This document shows, piece by piece, positions 22,972-30,842 of a DNA stretch of 36,131 nt. Position numbers and translations under genes: made by a program. Each line of letters begins with the position of its first letter. Position 1 is the first letter of the stretch. This DNA is from Anaerotignum sp. (lineage in GTDB: Bacteria; Bacillota; Clostridia; Lachnospirales; Anaerotignaceae): assembly GCA_020024455.1 (NCBI GenBank), contig JAHHTU010000025.1:1-36131 (forward strand), in the 5' to 3' direction. The notes beneath the pieces were generated by a model. That model saw only the letters and a program-made list of their open reading frames with translations. It did no database searches and was not told where the DNA came from.

Positions 22972-25053
22972 ATGAAAAGTATTTTTAAGAACGCAGTTTC
23001 TTTATTTGTAGTTGCAATCGTATTATTGCTGCTGATCCCATTGAATCCATTTGTATTGGATATTTTTTTCATTTTTAATATTGCACTTTCTTTGACGATA
23101 TTACTGATTACTATGAATATCAAAGAAGCACTGGAATTTTCTATTTTTCCCTCTTTGTTATTGATTACAACGTTGTTGCGTTTGGGATTGAATATCTCAT
23201 CTACAAGGTTGATTTTGACAAAAGAAGGTGCGGCCGGAAAGGTCATCGAGGCGTTTGGTAGTTTTGTATTGCAAGGCAATGCCATTGTCGGTGTCATTAT
23301 ATTCTTGATTATCGTTTTGGTGCAGTTTATCGTTATTACAAAAGGTGCAGAACGTGTTGCAGAAGTTGCAGCAAGATTTACACTGGACGCAATGCCGGGG
23401 AAACAGATGGCGATTGATGCGGATTTGAGTTCCGGTTTGATTACGGAGGCAGATGCCAGAGACCGTCGTTATAAAATCCAGAAGGAAGCAGACTTTTATG
23501 GTGCAATGGACGGTGCAACAAAGATTGTAAAAGGGGACGCAGTGATGTCAATTATCATCACACTCATCAACTTTGTGGCAGGTACTATCATTGGTATGGT
23601 ACAATCCAATATGGCATTTAGTGATGTGTTGCAGATATATACCATAGCAACGATTGGTGATGGTTTGGTTTCCCAGATACCGGCGTTGTTGATTTCTACG
23701 GCAACGGGTATGATTGTAACCAGAGCGGTTTCTGATGGTAGCTTGAACCAAGACGTTACCGGTCAATTTTTGAAACAGCCACAGGCAATTATCATTGCAG
23801 GTGCAATTTTGGGTATCATTGCGTTGTTGCCCAGTATGCCGCATTTACAGTTGATTGTAATTTCGGCAGGATTGATTGCATTGGGATATACGGTTTCCAA
23901 AAAAATGAAATCGGTGATGTTGCCGGAAGAAGAAGTGGGCATGATGGGCGAAAGTGGCATGATGGAAAGCGAAGAACCGGAAATGTCACCGGAAGATTAT
24001 TACAAAGACATCAATACCGTATATTCTTTGCTGAATGTGGAACCGATTGAAATGGAATTTGGATACAGTTTAATTCCTTTGGTAGAGGAGTCCAGCGGTG
24101 GGAAATTGATTAACCGTATTGTGATATTCCGTAGGCAGTTTGCACAGGAAATGGGTTTTGTTATCCCTTCTATTCGACTGCGTGACAGTTCAAGCTTGAA
24201 CACAAACCAATATGTGATTAAAATAAAAGGGGAAGAAGTCGCAAAAGGTGAAATTCTGATAGATTACTATTTGGCTTTGGAACCGGCTGAGCCAAGTGGA
24301 GAAATTGAAGGGATTGAAACCATAGAGCCGGCGTATGGTATCCCAAGTAAGTGGATTACACCGGATTTGAAAGAAATGGCAGAAATATATGGGTATACTG
24401 TTATCGACCCATTGTCGGTGATGGTAACGCATATGTCAGAAGTTATCAAACAATATGTGTATGAACTGCTTTCTCGTTCGGAAGTGGTACAGTTGATAGA
24501 AAACTTGAAAAATACAGCACCGGAATTGGTGGAAGAAGCATTCCCGAATGTGATTTCTTATGGTATGTTTCAAAAAGTATTATCCAGCTTGTTAAAAGAA
24601 GGTATTCCTATCAAAGATTTAAGTACGATTGTGGAGTGTATGCTGGACGTTGGTGGCGAAGTACGAGATTTGGATACCATGATTGGGAATATTCGTGTTG
24701 CATTGAAAAGAACGATTACCAGAAGATTTTGTGAAGGTGGTCAGATGCGTGTGATTACATTGGACGGCGAAACAGAGCGTTTGATTGCATCTAGCTTGAT
24801 TAAGGGTGACCAAGGTATTTACCTTGCGTTAAATCCCGATTTGATGCAACAATTTATTACACAGCTTTCTGAATATGTGAAAAAATTTAATGACATTTCA
24901 GAGTCGCCGATTATATTGACAAGCCATGTCATTCGTGTGTATGTGTATCGCTTGGTAGAACAGTTCTATCCCAATATGTATGTGTTGTCATTTAATGAAA
25001 TTGCAAACAATATACAAATACAAGCAGTAGGTAACATCGTTTTGGAAAAGTAA
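22972..25053 (+). CDS. flhA: Flagellar export gate protein FlhA
   Basis: A 693-residue proton-coupled export gate. Eight membrane helices fill about residues 8-310. The FHIPEP-type loop is represented by RVAEVAARFTLDAMPGKQMA and DADLSSGLITEADARDRR. The cytoplasmic nonamer domain (about 340-690) docks chaperones and FliJ. ATG 22972 follows TTGGAGAAATAGG. Downstream, flhF and flhG usually follow but fliA is next. Confidence 0.98.
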   Translation: MKSIFKNAVSLFVVAIVLLLLIPLNPFVLDIFFIFNIALSLTILLITMNIKEALEFSIFPSLLLITTLLRLGLNISSTRLILTKEGAAGKVIEAFGSFVLQGNAIVGVIIFLIIVLVQFIVITKGAERVAEVAARFTLDAMPGKQMAIDADLSSGLITEADARDRRYKIQKEADFYGAMDGATKIVKGDAVMSIIITLINFVAGTIIGMVQSNMAFSDVLQIYTIATIGDGLVSQIPALLISTATGMIVTRAVSDGSLNQDVTGQFLKQPQAIIIAGAILGIIALLPSMPHLQLIVISAGLIALGYTVSKKMKSVMLPEEEVGMMGESGMMESEEPEMSPEDYYKDINTVYSLLNVEPIEMEFGYSLIPLVEESSGGKLINRIVIFRRQFAQEMGFVIPSIRLRDSSSLNTNQYVIKIKGEEVAKGEILIDYYLALEPAEPSGEIEGIETIEPAYGIPSKWITPDLKEMAEIYGYTVIDPLSVMVTHMSEVIKQYVYELLSRSEVVQLIENLKNTAPELVEEAFPNVISYGMFQKVLSSLLKEGIPIKDLSTIVECMLDVGGEVRDLDTMIGNIRVALKRTITRRFCEGGQMRVITLDGETERLIASSLIKGDQGIYLALNPDLMQQFITQLSEYVKKFNDISESPIILTSHVIRVYVYRLVEQFYPNMYVLSFNEIANNIQIQAVGNIVLEK

Positions 25054-25082
25054 AATAAAGTACTGAAAATGGAGAGGTCTGT

Positions 25083-25856
25083 ATGATGATACAAAGTGAA
25101 TTGGAAGAAAAAACCAATGAAGAACTGTTAGATACATATCGTCAGACCAAAGATCAGAATGTGAAACAAGAAATTGTATTGCGATATTTATATCTGGTAA
25201 AAAATATCGCACTGCAATTTCGTGGTATATATGCAAGTTTTGCACAGATTGATGATATTATCAATGAAGGTATTATTGCGTTGATGGGAGCTGTGGATAA
25301 ATTTGACCCTGAAAAAAATGCAAAATTTGAAACATTCGTTTCCAAAAGATTGAAAGGTTTGATTATTGATATTGCAAGAAAACAGGATTGGGTGCCAAGA
25401 AATATCCGCAAGGATTATAAAGAAATTGAAACAGCAATGCGTACATTGTATGAAGAATTGGGAAGATGCCCAACCAATCAGGAAGTTGCAGAGTATCTGA
25501 ATATGAGTTTGGAAAAGTATTTGAAAATTTTGGGCAAAACAAATTTATATAATCTGATATCGTTGGATTATTTTATTGGGGAAAGAACGGGAGAACAAGG
25601 TGCAGAACGTTTGATCAGTCATGAGGTTTCACCGGAGGAGCAGTTGGAAAACAAAGAATTGCAGCAGGTGTTGACGGAAGGACTACAATCTTTGCGGGAA
25701 AAAGAGCAGATTGTTCTTTCTTTGTATTATAGAAAAGAATTGACTATGAAAGAAATTGCAAAAGTAATGCATTTGAGTGAACCAAGGATTTCCCAAATTC
25801 ATGCAAGTGGTTTGAAAGCTTTGAAATTATATATGGAAAAAAATTTTCATTCTTGA
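25083..25856 (+). CDS. fliA: RNA polymerase sigma factor FliA/SigD (sigma-28)
   Basis: A 257-residue alternative sigma factor that directs late flagellar genes. Sigma-2 (about 25-105) has DDIINEGIIALMGAVDKFDP and KGLIIDIARKQDWVPRNIR. A sigma-3 region follows. Sigma-4 (about 205-250) has LREKEQIVLSLYYRKELTMK and a helix-turn-helix (IAKVMHLSEPRISQIHASG). Its presence inside the operon puts it under the early promoter, giving a delay before late genes. ATG 25083 and 25086 are adjacent; GGAGAGG precedes. FlgM, its usual anti-sigma factor, is not in the window. Confidence 0.95.
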   Translation: MMIQSELEEKTNEELLDTYRQTKDQNVKQEIVLRYLYLVKNIALQFRGIYASFAQIDDIINEGIIALMGAVDKFDPEKNAKFETFVSKRLKGLIIDIARKQDWVPRNIRKDYKEIETAMRTLYEELGRCPTNQEVAEYLNMSLEKYLKILGKTNLYNLISLDYFIGERTGEQGAERLISHEVSPEEQLENKELQQVLTEGLQSLREKEQIVLSLYYRKELTMKEIAKVMHLSEPRISQIHASGLKALKLYMEKNFHS

Positions 25857-25869
25857 GGAGGAGTAGAAA

Positions 25870-26622
25870 ATGTTTCAGGGATTTTATAATTTGGCATCTG
25901 GTATGCTGACGCAAAACAGAAACTTAAATGTTGTGAGTAATAATATGACAAATATGCTTACACCTGGGTATAAAAAAGATACCATGTTATCCAGTACATT
26001 TCAGGAAGAACTGATGTCCAGAACAGGGAATTTAGACCGTTCCAATATAGACGGTTTGCAAGACACTTCTATGTTTCGCAGTCCCACCACCAATGTGACC
26101 AATTTCAGTCAAGGTGCATTTGAGCCAACCAATCAACCGTTAGATTTTGCATTGGAAAATGAAAACGGATTTTTTCAAGTTCTAACACAAAACAATGATG
26201 TTGTATATACCAGAAATGGTTCTTTTATTATAGATGACCAAGGATATTTGGCATTGGCAGAAAAAGGGCGTATACTTGGTACAGATGGCCCTATTTATTT
26301 GGGTACAGATGATATCATACTAGATGAAACTGGTATGATAAACAGAAAAGATGGTACAGCAGCGGGCAGATTTGCCATTGTGGATTTTGCAGATAAAACA
26401 CAGTTGAGAAAACAAGATGGTAGTGTATTTACAACAAATGCAAATCCAATTCCAAGTGATACACGTATCAGACAAAAAATATTGGAACGTTCCAATGTAG
26501 ATGCAATGGTGGAAATGATGGATATGTTGGAATCACAAAGAACATTGCAAAGTGCATCACAAATGATGAAAATGTATGACCAGTTAATGGGAAAAGCAGC
26601 GACAGAAATTGGTCGTGTATAA
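25870..26622 (+). CDS. Flagellar rod protein, FlgF/FlgG family (FlhO-like)
   Basis: A 250-residue rod-type protein. The N-terminus has ASGMLTQNRNLNVVSNNMTN and MLTPGYKKD. ENENGFFQVL and VYTRNGSFIIDDQGYLA mark the core. The C-terminal D0 helix contains MVEMMDMLESQRTLQSASQ. With its neighbour it forms a flhO/flhP-like pair seen in Firmicutes, presumed to build the distal rod. Which is FlgF and which FlgG is not clear. ATG 25870 follows GAGGAGGAG. Confidence 0.93.
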   Translation: MFQGFYNLASGMLTQNRNLNVVSNNMTNMLTPGYKKDTMLSSTFQEELMSRTGNLDRSNIDGLQDTSMFRSPTTNVTNFSQGAFEPTNQPLDFALENENGFFQVLTQNNDVVYTRNGSFIIDDQGYLALAEKGRILGTDGPIYLGTDDIILDETGMINRKDGTAAGRFAIVDFADKTQLRKQDGSVFTTNANPIPSDTRIRQKILERSNVDAMVEMMDMLESQRTLQSASQMMKMYDQLMGKAATEIGRV

Positions 26623-26639
26623 AGAGGGGTGGAACATAA

Positions 26640-27356
26640 ATGAATTATTCTTTTTATTCTGCAACAGCAGCAGCACAGGCACAACAAAGAAAGTTTGATG
26701 TCATTGCAAACAACCTGTCCAACGCAAACACAACAGGGTTCAAAACAAAATATGTGACATTTACAGATTTGATGTACCAGAACATGAATGCACCGGAAGA
26801 AGAACAGACCAATCTGCTCAGATGTGCCGGTTCGAAACTGATGAAAGCAGATACGGATTATGTGCAGGGGGTAATCTTACCAACAGACAGTCAATTTGAC
26901 TTTGCGATTGATGGTGATGGTTTTTTTGCATTGTTTGACCCACTCAATCAGCAAATATCTTATACAAGAAATGGACATTTTTCACTTTCCCAACAGATAA
27001 ATGGGGATATGTATTTGGTAGCAGAAAACGGAAAATGGGTTTTGGATAAACAGGGCAACCCCATTGTGGTAGAAAATTATGAAGATGATGTGGAAGTGGG
27101 CGTATATATCTTTGACCAAAAGAATGGTATGTTTAATTTGGGACATGGCGAATTTTTACCACAAGAAAAGAATGGACAACCTCGTTTGGCAGAAAATGAT
27201 GATGATTTGATTAAAGGTTTTTTGGAATGTTCCAACGTGGAAACAGAAAGAGAAATGATTTATTTGTTGGAATCCCAAAGGGCATATCAATTTGCAATAA
27301 AAATGATACAAACCACAGATGAAATTGAGGCGAATATCAATTCATTAAGACAATAA
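26640..27356 (+). CDS. Flagellar rod protein, FlgF/FlgG family (FlhP-like)
   Basis: A 238-residue rod-type protein, paralogue of the preceding gene. FDVIANNLSNANTTGFKTKY is the N-terminal motif, DGDGFFALFD and SYTRNGHFSLS the core. The D0 helix contains ETEREMIYLLESQRAYQFAI. The second half is acidic (AENDDDLIKG). ATG 26640 follows AAAGAGGGGTGG, 17 bp after its partner. Confidence 0.93.
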   Translation: MNYSFYSATAAAQAQQRKFDVIANNLSNANTTGFKTKYVTFTDLMYQNMNAPEEEQTNLLRCAGSKLMKADTDYVQGVILPTDSQFDFAIDGDGFFALFDPLNQQISYTRNGHFSLSQQINGDMYLVAENGKWVLDKQGNPIVVENYEDDVEVGVYIFDQKNGMFNLGHGEFLPQEKNGQPRLAENDDDLIKGFLECSNVETEREMIYLLESQRAYQFAIKMIQTTDEIEANINSLRQ

Positions 27357-27374
27357 AGCTAGGGGGTCAATCAA

Positions 27375-27998
27375 GTGATTGAAAAATATGAAGATATGAA
27401 CCGATTTGCGATGGACGCATTAAAAGAAATCGGTAGCATAGGAACGGGAAATGCAGCAACAGCATTATCACAAGTGTTATCAAGAAAGATTGAGATGACA
27501 CTGCCGGAAGTAAAAATTATGGGGTATAACCGTGCCATTAAAGAATTGGGTGGTGCGGAAACACCTGTTGCAGGGGTATTGGTACAATTATCCGGTGAAG
27601 TCAACGGAATTATGTTGTTCCTTTTGAATATGGAATTTATCAAAGTGATTTTGAGAAGTAGCATTGGCAAAGAGATTGAGGACTTTTCTGATTTGGGCGA
27701 GTTGGAAATGTCTGCCTTGATTGAAATTGGTAATATTATCATTTCATCTTATATCAATGCGATTTCCACATTGACAGGCATTACTATCAATTTGTCTGTT
27801 CCGGGTTCTTCCATCAGTATGTTGGGGGCAATTTTGAGCGTGCCGATGATTGAATATGGATATGAAACAGATAAATTGATGACAATTGGTGGTAGTTTTA
27901 TTTGTGAAGGGGAAGAAGTTTACAGCAACTTGATATTGCTTCCAGACATTGCTTCCTTGAACTTTTTGATGCAGAAATTGGGTGTTGCATATGACTAA
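27375..27998 (+). CDS. cheC: CheY-P phosphatase CheC with one altered active site
   Basis: A 207-residue cytoplasmic phosphatase and CheD partner. The second signature is intact: S113, E117, N120, P143. The first reads D14, E18, then S21 instead of Asn (KEIGSIGTGNAATAL), with P44 kept; codon AGC is one transition from AAC. The asparagine positions the attacking water in the family, so site one is probably inactive. In Bacillus the second site is the more important, so activity is expected to remain. The start is GTG 27375, 7 nt after AGGGGGT. The stop overlaps cheD by 8 bp. Confidence 0.95.
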   Translation: MIEKYEDMNRFAMDALKEIGSIGTGNAATALSQVLSRKIEMTLPEVKIMGYNRAIKELGGAETPVAGVLVQLSGEVNGIMLFLLNMEFIKVILRSSIGKEIEDFSDLGELEMSALIEIGNIIISSYINAISTLTGITINLSVPGSSISMLGAILSVPMIEYGYETDKLMTIGGSFICEGEEVYSNLILLPDIASLNFLMQKLGVAYD

Positions 27999-28473
27999 GA
28001 CAATAACTGTTGGAATTGCTGATATGAAAATTTGCAGAGCACCGGGGACTTTGGTAACATATGCATTGGGCTCTTGCATTGGAGTTTGTATTTATGACCC
28101 TGTGCTGAAATTGGCAGGAATGGTACATATTATGTTGCCCAATGTCTACGAAAATTGCAGGGATAATGTGTTCAAATATGCGGATACGGGAATTCCGGAA
28201 ACCATTCGAAAAATGGAGGTATTTGGGGCTATGCGCAATCGTTTGGTTTGCAAGATTGCAGGTGGTGCAAAAATGTTTGAAATTGCCGGCAATAGCTCTA
28301 TTGGAAATATTGGAGAAAGAAATGCAGAAAGTGTGAAAAATATTTTGCGTATGGAACGTGTGCGTTTGTTGCGTGCAGATGTAGGTTCCAATTATGCAAG
28401 AACATTGTATTTTGATGCTGCAACAGGGGAAGCAACTGTCAAAGCGTTTGGTAAACAGGAGTTGCATTTCTAA
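27991..28473 (+). CDS. cheD: Chemoreceptor glutamine deamidase CheD
   Basis: A 160-residue deamidase that adjusts chemoreceptors and also binds and stimulates CheC. The catalytic cysteine C29 (LGSCIGVCIYD) and histidine H46 (GMVHIMLP) are present. The later part KIAGGAKMF and IGERNAESVKNIL is conserved. The start is ATG 27991, within the last 8 bp of cheC, and no separate ribosome site is visible, so translation is probably coupled and yields comparable amounts of CheC and CheD. It ends the close-packed part of the operon. Confidence 0.96.
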   Translation: MTKTITVGIADMKICRAPGTLVTYALGSCIGVCIYDPVLKLAGMVHIMLPNVYENCRDNVFKYADTGIPETIRKMEVFGAMRNRLVCKIAGGAKMFEIAGNSSIGNIGERNAESVKNILRMERVRLLRADVGSNYARTLYFDAATGEATVKAFGKQELHF

Positions 28474-28498
28474 AAAAAATACACTACATATTATTATG

Positions 28499-28527
28499 TT
28501 AAGTCTGTATTGTGTCGATAGTATAGT
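28499..28527 (+). promoter_or_regulatory. Weak promoter candidate(s) for the cheV module
   Basis: TTAAGT (28499-28504) and TATAGT (28522-28527) are 17 bp apart, a weak sigma-A pair. GTCGATAG (28514-28521) resembles the sigma-28 -10 (GCCGATAA), but no TAAA lies at the needed distance. The 117-bp gap is one of the largest inside the cluster, so a separate transcript for cheV and onward is plausible. Confidence 0.3.
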
Positions 28528-28590
28528 CGAGAGAATATGATGAATAAAAATAAAATGGGTATGACAAGGCATAAGTGGGGAGGAAATGAG

Positions 28591-29514
28591 ATGAGAAACG
28601 AAATGAATCAAACAAATATCTTGCTGGAGTCCGGTACCAACGAAATAGAAATTATGGAATTTACCATAGATGGGAATTTATATGGTATCAATGTGGCAAA
28701 AGTGAGAGAAATCATTATGTCAGATAAGGTAAAACCCATGCCACACGCACATCCGGCGGTGGAAGGAATTTTTAAGCCAAGAGATATTTTGTTGACGGTT
28801 GTGGATTTGCCGTTGTATTTGACAGGTAAACCTTCTGAAAAAGATGCAAAAGATTTGTTTATTATCACAAATTTCAATAATTTGCATATTGCATTTCGTG
28901 TGCATACCGTAGAAGGCATTCAGCGTATTTCTTGGGAAGATATTCAAAAACCGGATAAAACAGTCACCGGTGGGGAAGATGGTGTTGCAACCGGTATTGC
29001 ACAATGTAAAACAGACTTGGTGACCATATTGGATTTTGAAAAAATCGTTGCAGAAATTGCACCGGATACAGGAATTCAAATGAGCGAAATTGATAGAATG
29101 GGTACAAGGGAACGAAATGAGTCCCCGATTGTATTGGCAGAAGATTCCATTTTATTGTCCCGTATGATTACAGAAGCTTTGACAAAAGCAGGGTATACCA
29201 ATATCAAAAAATTTGACAATGGACAGGAAGCATGGAATTATTTGAGTGCCATATCAGAAGAAGAATTGGAAAGCAAAGTTTCTATGTTGATTACAGATAT
29301 TGAAATGCCAAAAATGGACGGGCATAGATTGACAAAATTAGTAAAAAGCGATGATGTATTGAAAAAGATACCTGTTGTTATTTTCTCTTCCTTAATCAAT
29401 ACGGAAATGCAGTTAAAAGGAAAAGAAGTTGGGGCGGATGAACAGCTATCAAAACCAGAAATTGGGCATTTGGTAGAGGTAATCGATACACTGTTACTTC
29501 GCGTAAAAAAATAA
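28591..29514 (+). CDS. cheV: Chemotaxis coupling protein CheV
   Basis: A 307-residue CheW-receiver fusion. The CheW domain (about 18-165) includes YGINVAKVREII and FKPRDILLTVVDLPLYL. The receiver domain (about 178-305) has its phosphoacceptor at D236 (LITDIEMPKMDG) and acidic residues at E184/D185. It couples receptors to CheA and adapts by phosphorylation. ATG 28591 lies 7 nt after GGGGAGG and is preferred over an upstream ATG at 28537. It is the only CheW-type protein in the window. Confidence 0.94.
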   Translation: MRNEMNQTNILLESGTNEIEIMEFTIDGNLYGINVAKVREIIMSDKVKPMPHAHPAVEGIFKPRDILLTVVDLPLYLTGKPSEKDAKDLFIITNFNNLHIAFRVHTVEGIQRISWEDIQKPDKTVTGGEDGVATGIAQCKTDLVTILDFEKIVAEIAPDTGIQMSEIDRMGTRERNESPIVLAEDSILLSRMITEALTKAGYTNIKKFDNGQEAWNYLSAISEEELESKVSMLITDIEMPKMDGHRLTKLVKSDDVLKKIPVVIFSSLINTEMQLKGKEVGADEQLSKPEIGHLVEVIDTLLLRVKK

Positions 29515-29556
29515 TTCGCTCAATAACCGATTTGTAATAAATGGAGGTATCCTCAA

Positions 29557-30786
29557 ATGAATAAATTTATTGTAAGACAACCTATCAAAGGATTAGATGG
29601 TTCTACATTTGGTTATGAAATCATGTTTAATTTGGACAGTGATTCCTATAATCAAAATGAAAATGGTGATTATGCAGTGGCAGAAACAATTTCCTCTTTT
29701 CTGTTGCAAAACAGCGAAAAGATGTCAACAGCGGGAATTATGTTTATGGCGTTTACACCAAATTTGTTATTCCGCAATACGCCAAATTTATTTAATAAAG
29801 ATGAATTGGTCATTCAAATTGAAGATAATATCATTGTGCATCCTTTGGCACAAAAATTGATTGAACGCTATAAGGAACAAGGATACAGAATTTGTATCAA
29901 TGATTTCCAGTTTATACCAAGATATTTTGCTTTGTTAGATTATGTGGATTATATCAAAGTCAATATCAATGTGATTACAGACTCAACATCTTTGAATAAC
30001 ATTTTGAAATTAGGCAAAGGCTTTAATAAAAAATGTATTCTGACAGGCATTGATAACGAAATCTTGTTTGAAAAAGCAAAGCAAGTGCCGGCAGATTATT
30101 ATCAAGGTTCTTATGTTGCAGAAGCGATGGTGACCAAATCAGGAAAAATGGAATATTTACAAAGCAACTTCTTCCAGTTGGTGGTAGCAGTCACAAAAGA
30201 TGAGCCGGATATGGATGAAATTGAAAGTATTATTGTCAGAGATGCTTCTTTGACATATGCATTGTTGCGTATGGTCAACTCTGTACACTATGCTTTGCGT
30301 CATAGAACTGCTTCTGTAAAACAGGCATTGATGGTATTGGGTATTAACCAGTTGAAGCAGTGGGTATATTTGTTGAGTTTTGACCAAGTGAATGCAGATA
30401 AAGCAACAGAAGAAGTATTGCGTATCTCATTTTTGAGAGCAAATTTCTGTGCGGAACTGTATGGACAAGTCAAAGGATTGGAGATTACAAAATCAGAAGC
30501 ATATTTGATGGGTATGTTCTCCACGGTAGATGCTTTGGTAGATGCACCGATAGAGGAAGTGGTACAGGAAATCCCAGTCTCTGATGAAGTGAAAAGAGCA
30601 ATTATCTCACAAGAAGGGGTTTGTGGGGATTTATACAAATTGGTTTTAAGCTATGAAAAAGCGGATTGGAAAAACATTGTGACGTATGCAGATAAATTGG
30701 ATATTCCGGCAAATCTGATGGCACAAATTTATTTCAACTGTGTAGAAAAAGTAAATGCAATCTGGGATAGTTTTATGAAAGAATAG
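29557..30786 (+). CDS. EAL-like/HDOD signalling protein (YuxH family), EAL motif degenerate
   Basis: A 409-residue cytoplasmic protein. The N-terminal EAL-like domain (about 1-200) has E21-I22-M23 where active enzymes have E-A/V-L, and other pocket segments are altered (RICINDFQF, YIKVNIN). It is therefore unlikely to hydrolyse c-di-GMP and may only bind it or a partner. The C-terminal HDOD domain (about 205-400) has ASLTYALLRMVNSVHYALRH and KQALMVLGINQLKQW. The position between cheV and a receptor suggests a link between second-messenger state and taxis. ATG 29557 follows ATGGAGGT. Confidence 0.9.
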   Translation: MNKFIVRQPIKGLDGSTFGYEIMFNLDSDSYNQNENGDYAVAETISSFLLQNSEKMSTAGIMFMAFTPNLLFRNTPNLFNKDELVIQIEDNIIVHPLAQKLIERYKEQGYRICINDFQFIPRYFALLDYVDYIKVNINVITDSTSLNNILKLGKGFNKKCILTGIDNEILFEKAKQVPADYYQGSYVAEAMVTKSGKMEYLQSNFFQLVVAVTKDEPDMDEIESIIVRDASLTYALLRMVNSVHYALRHRTASVKQALMVLGINQLKQWVYLLSFDQVNADKATEEVLRISFLRANFCAELYGQVKGLEITKSEAYLMGMFSTVDALVDAPIEEVVQEIPVSDEVKRAIISQEGVCGDLYKLVLSYEKADWKNIVTYADKLDIPANLMAQIYFNCVEKVNAIWDSFMKE

Positions 30787-30842
30787 AATGATACAAAACA
30801 CAAATAAATATGGTTGTTTGAGAAAGGTGAAGTGTAAGCATC

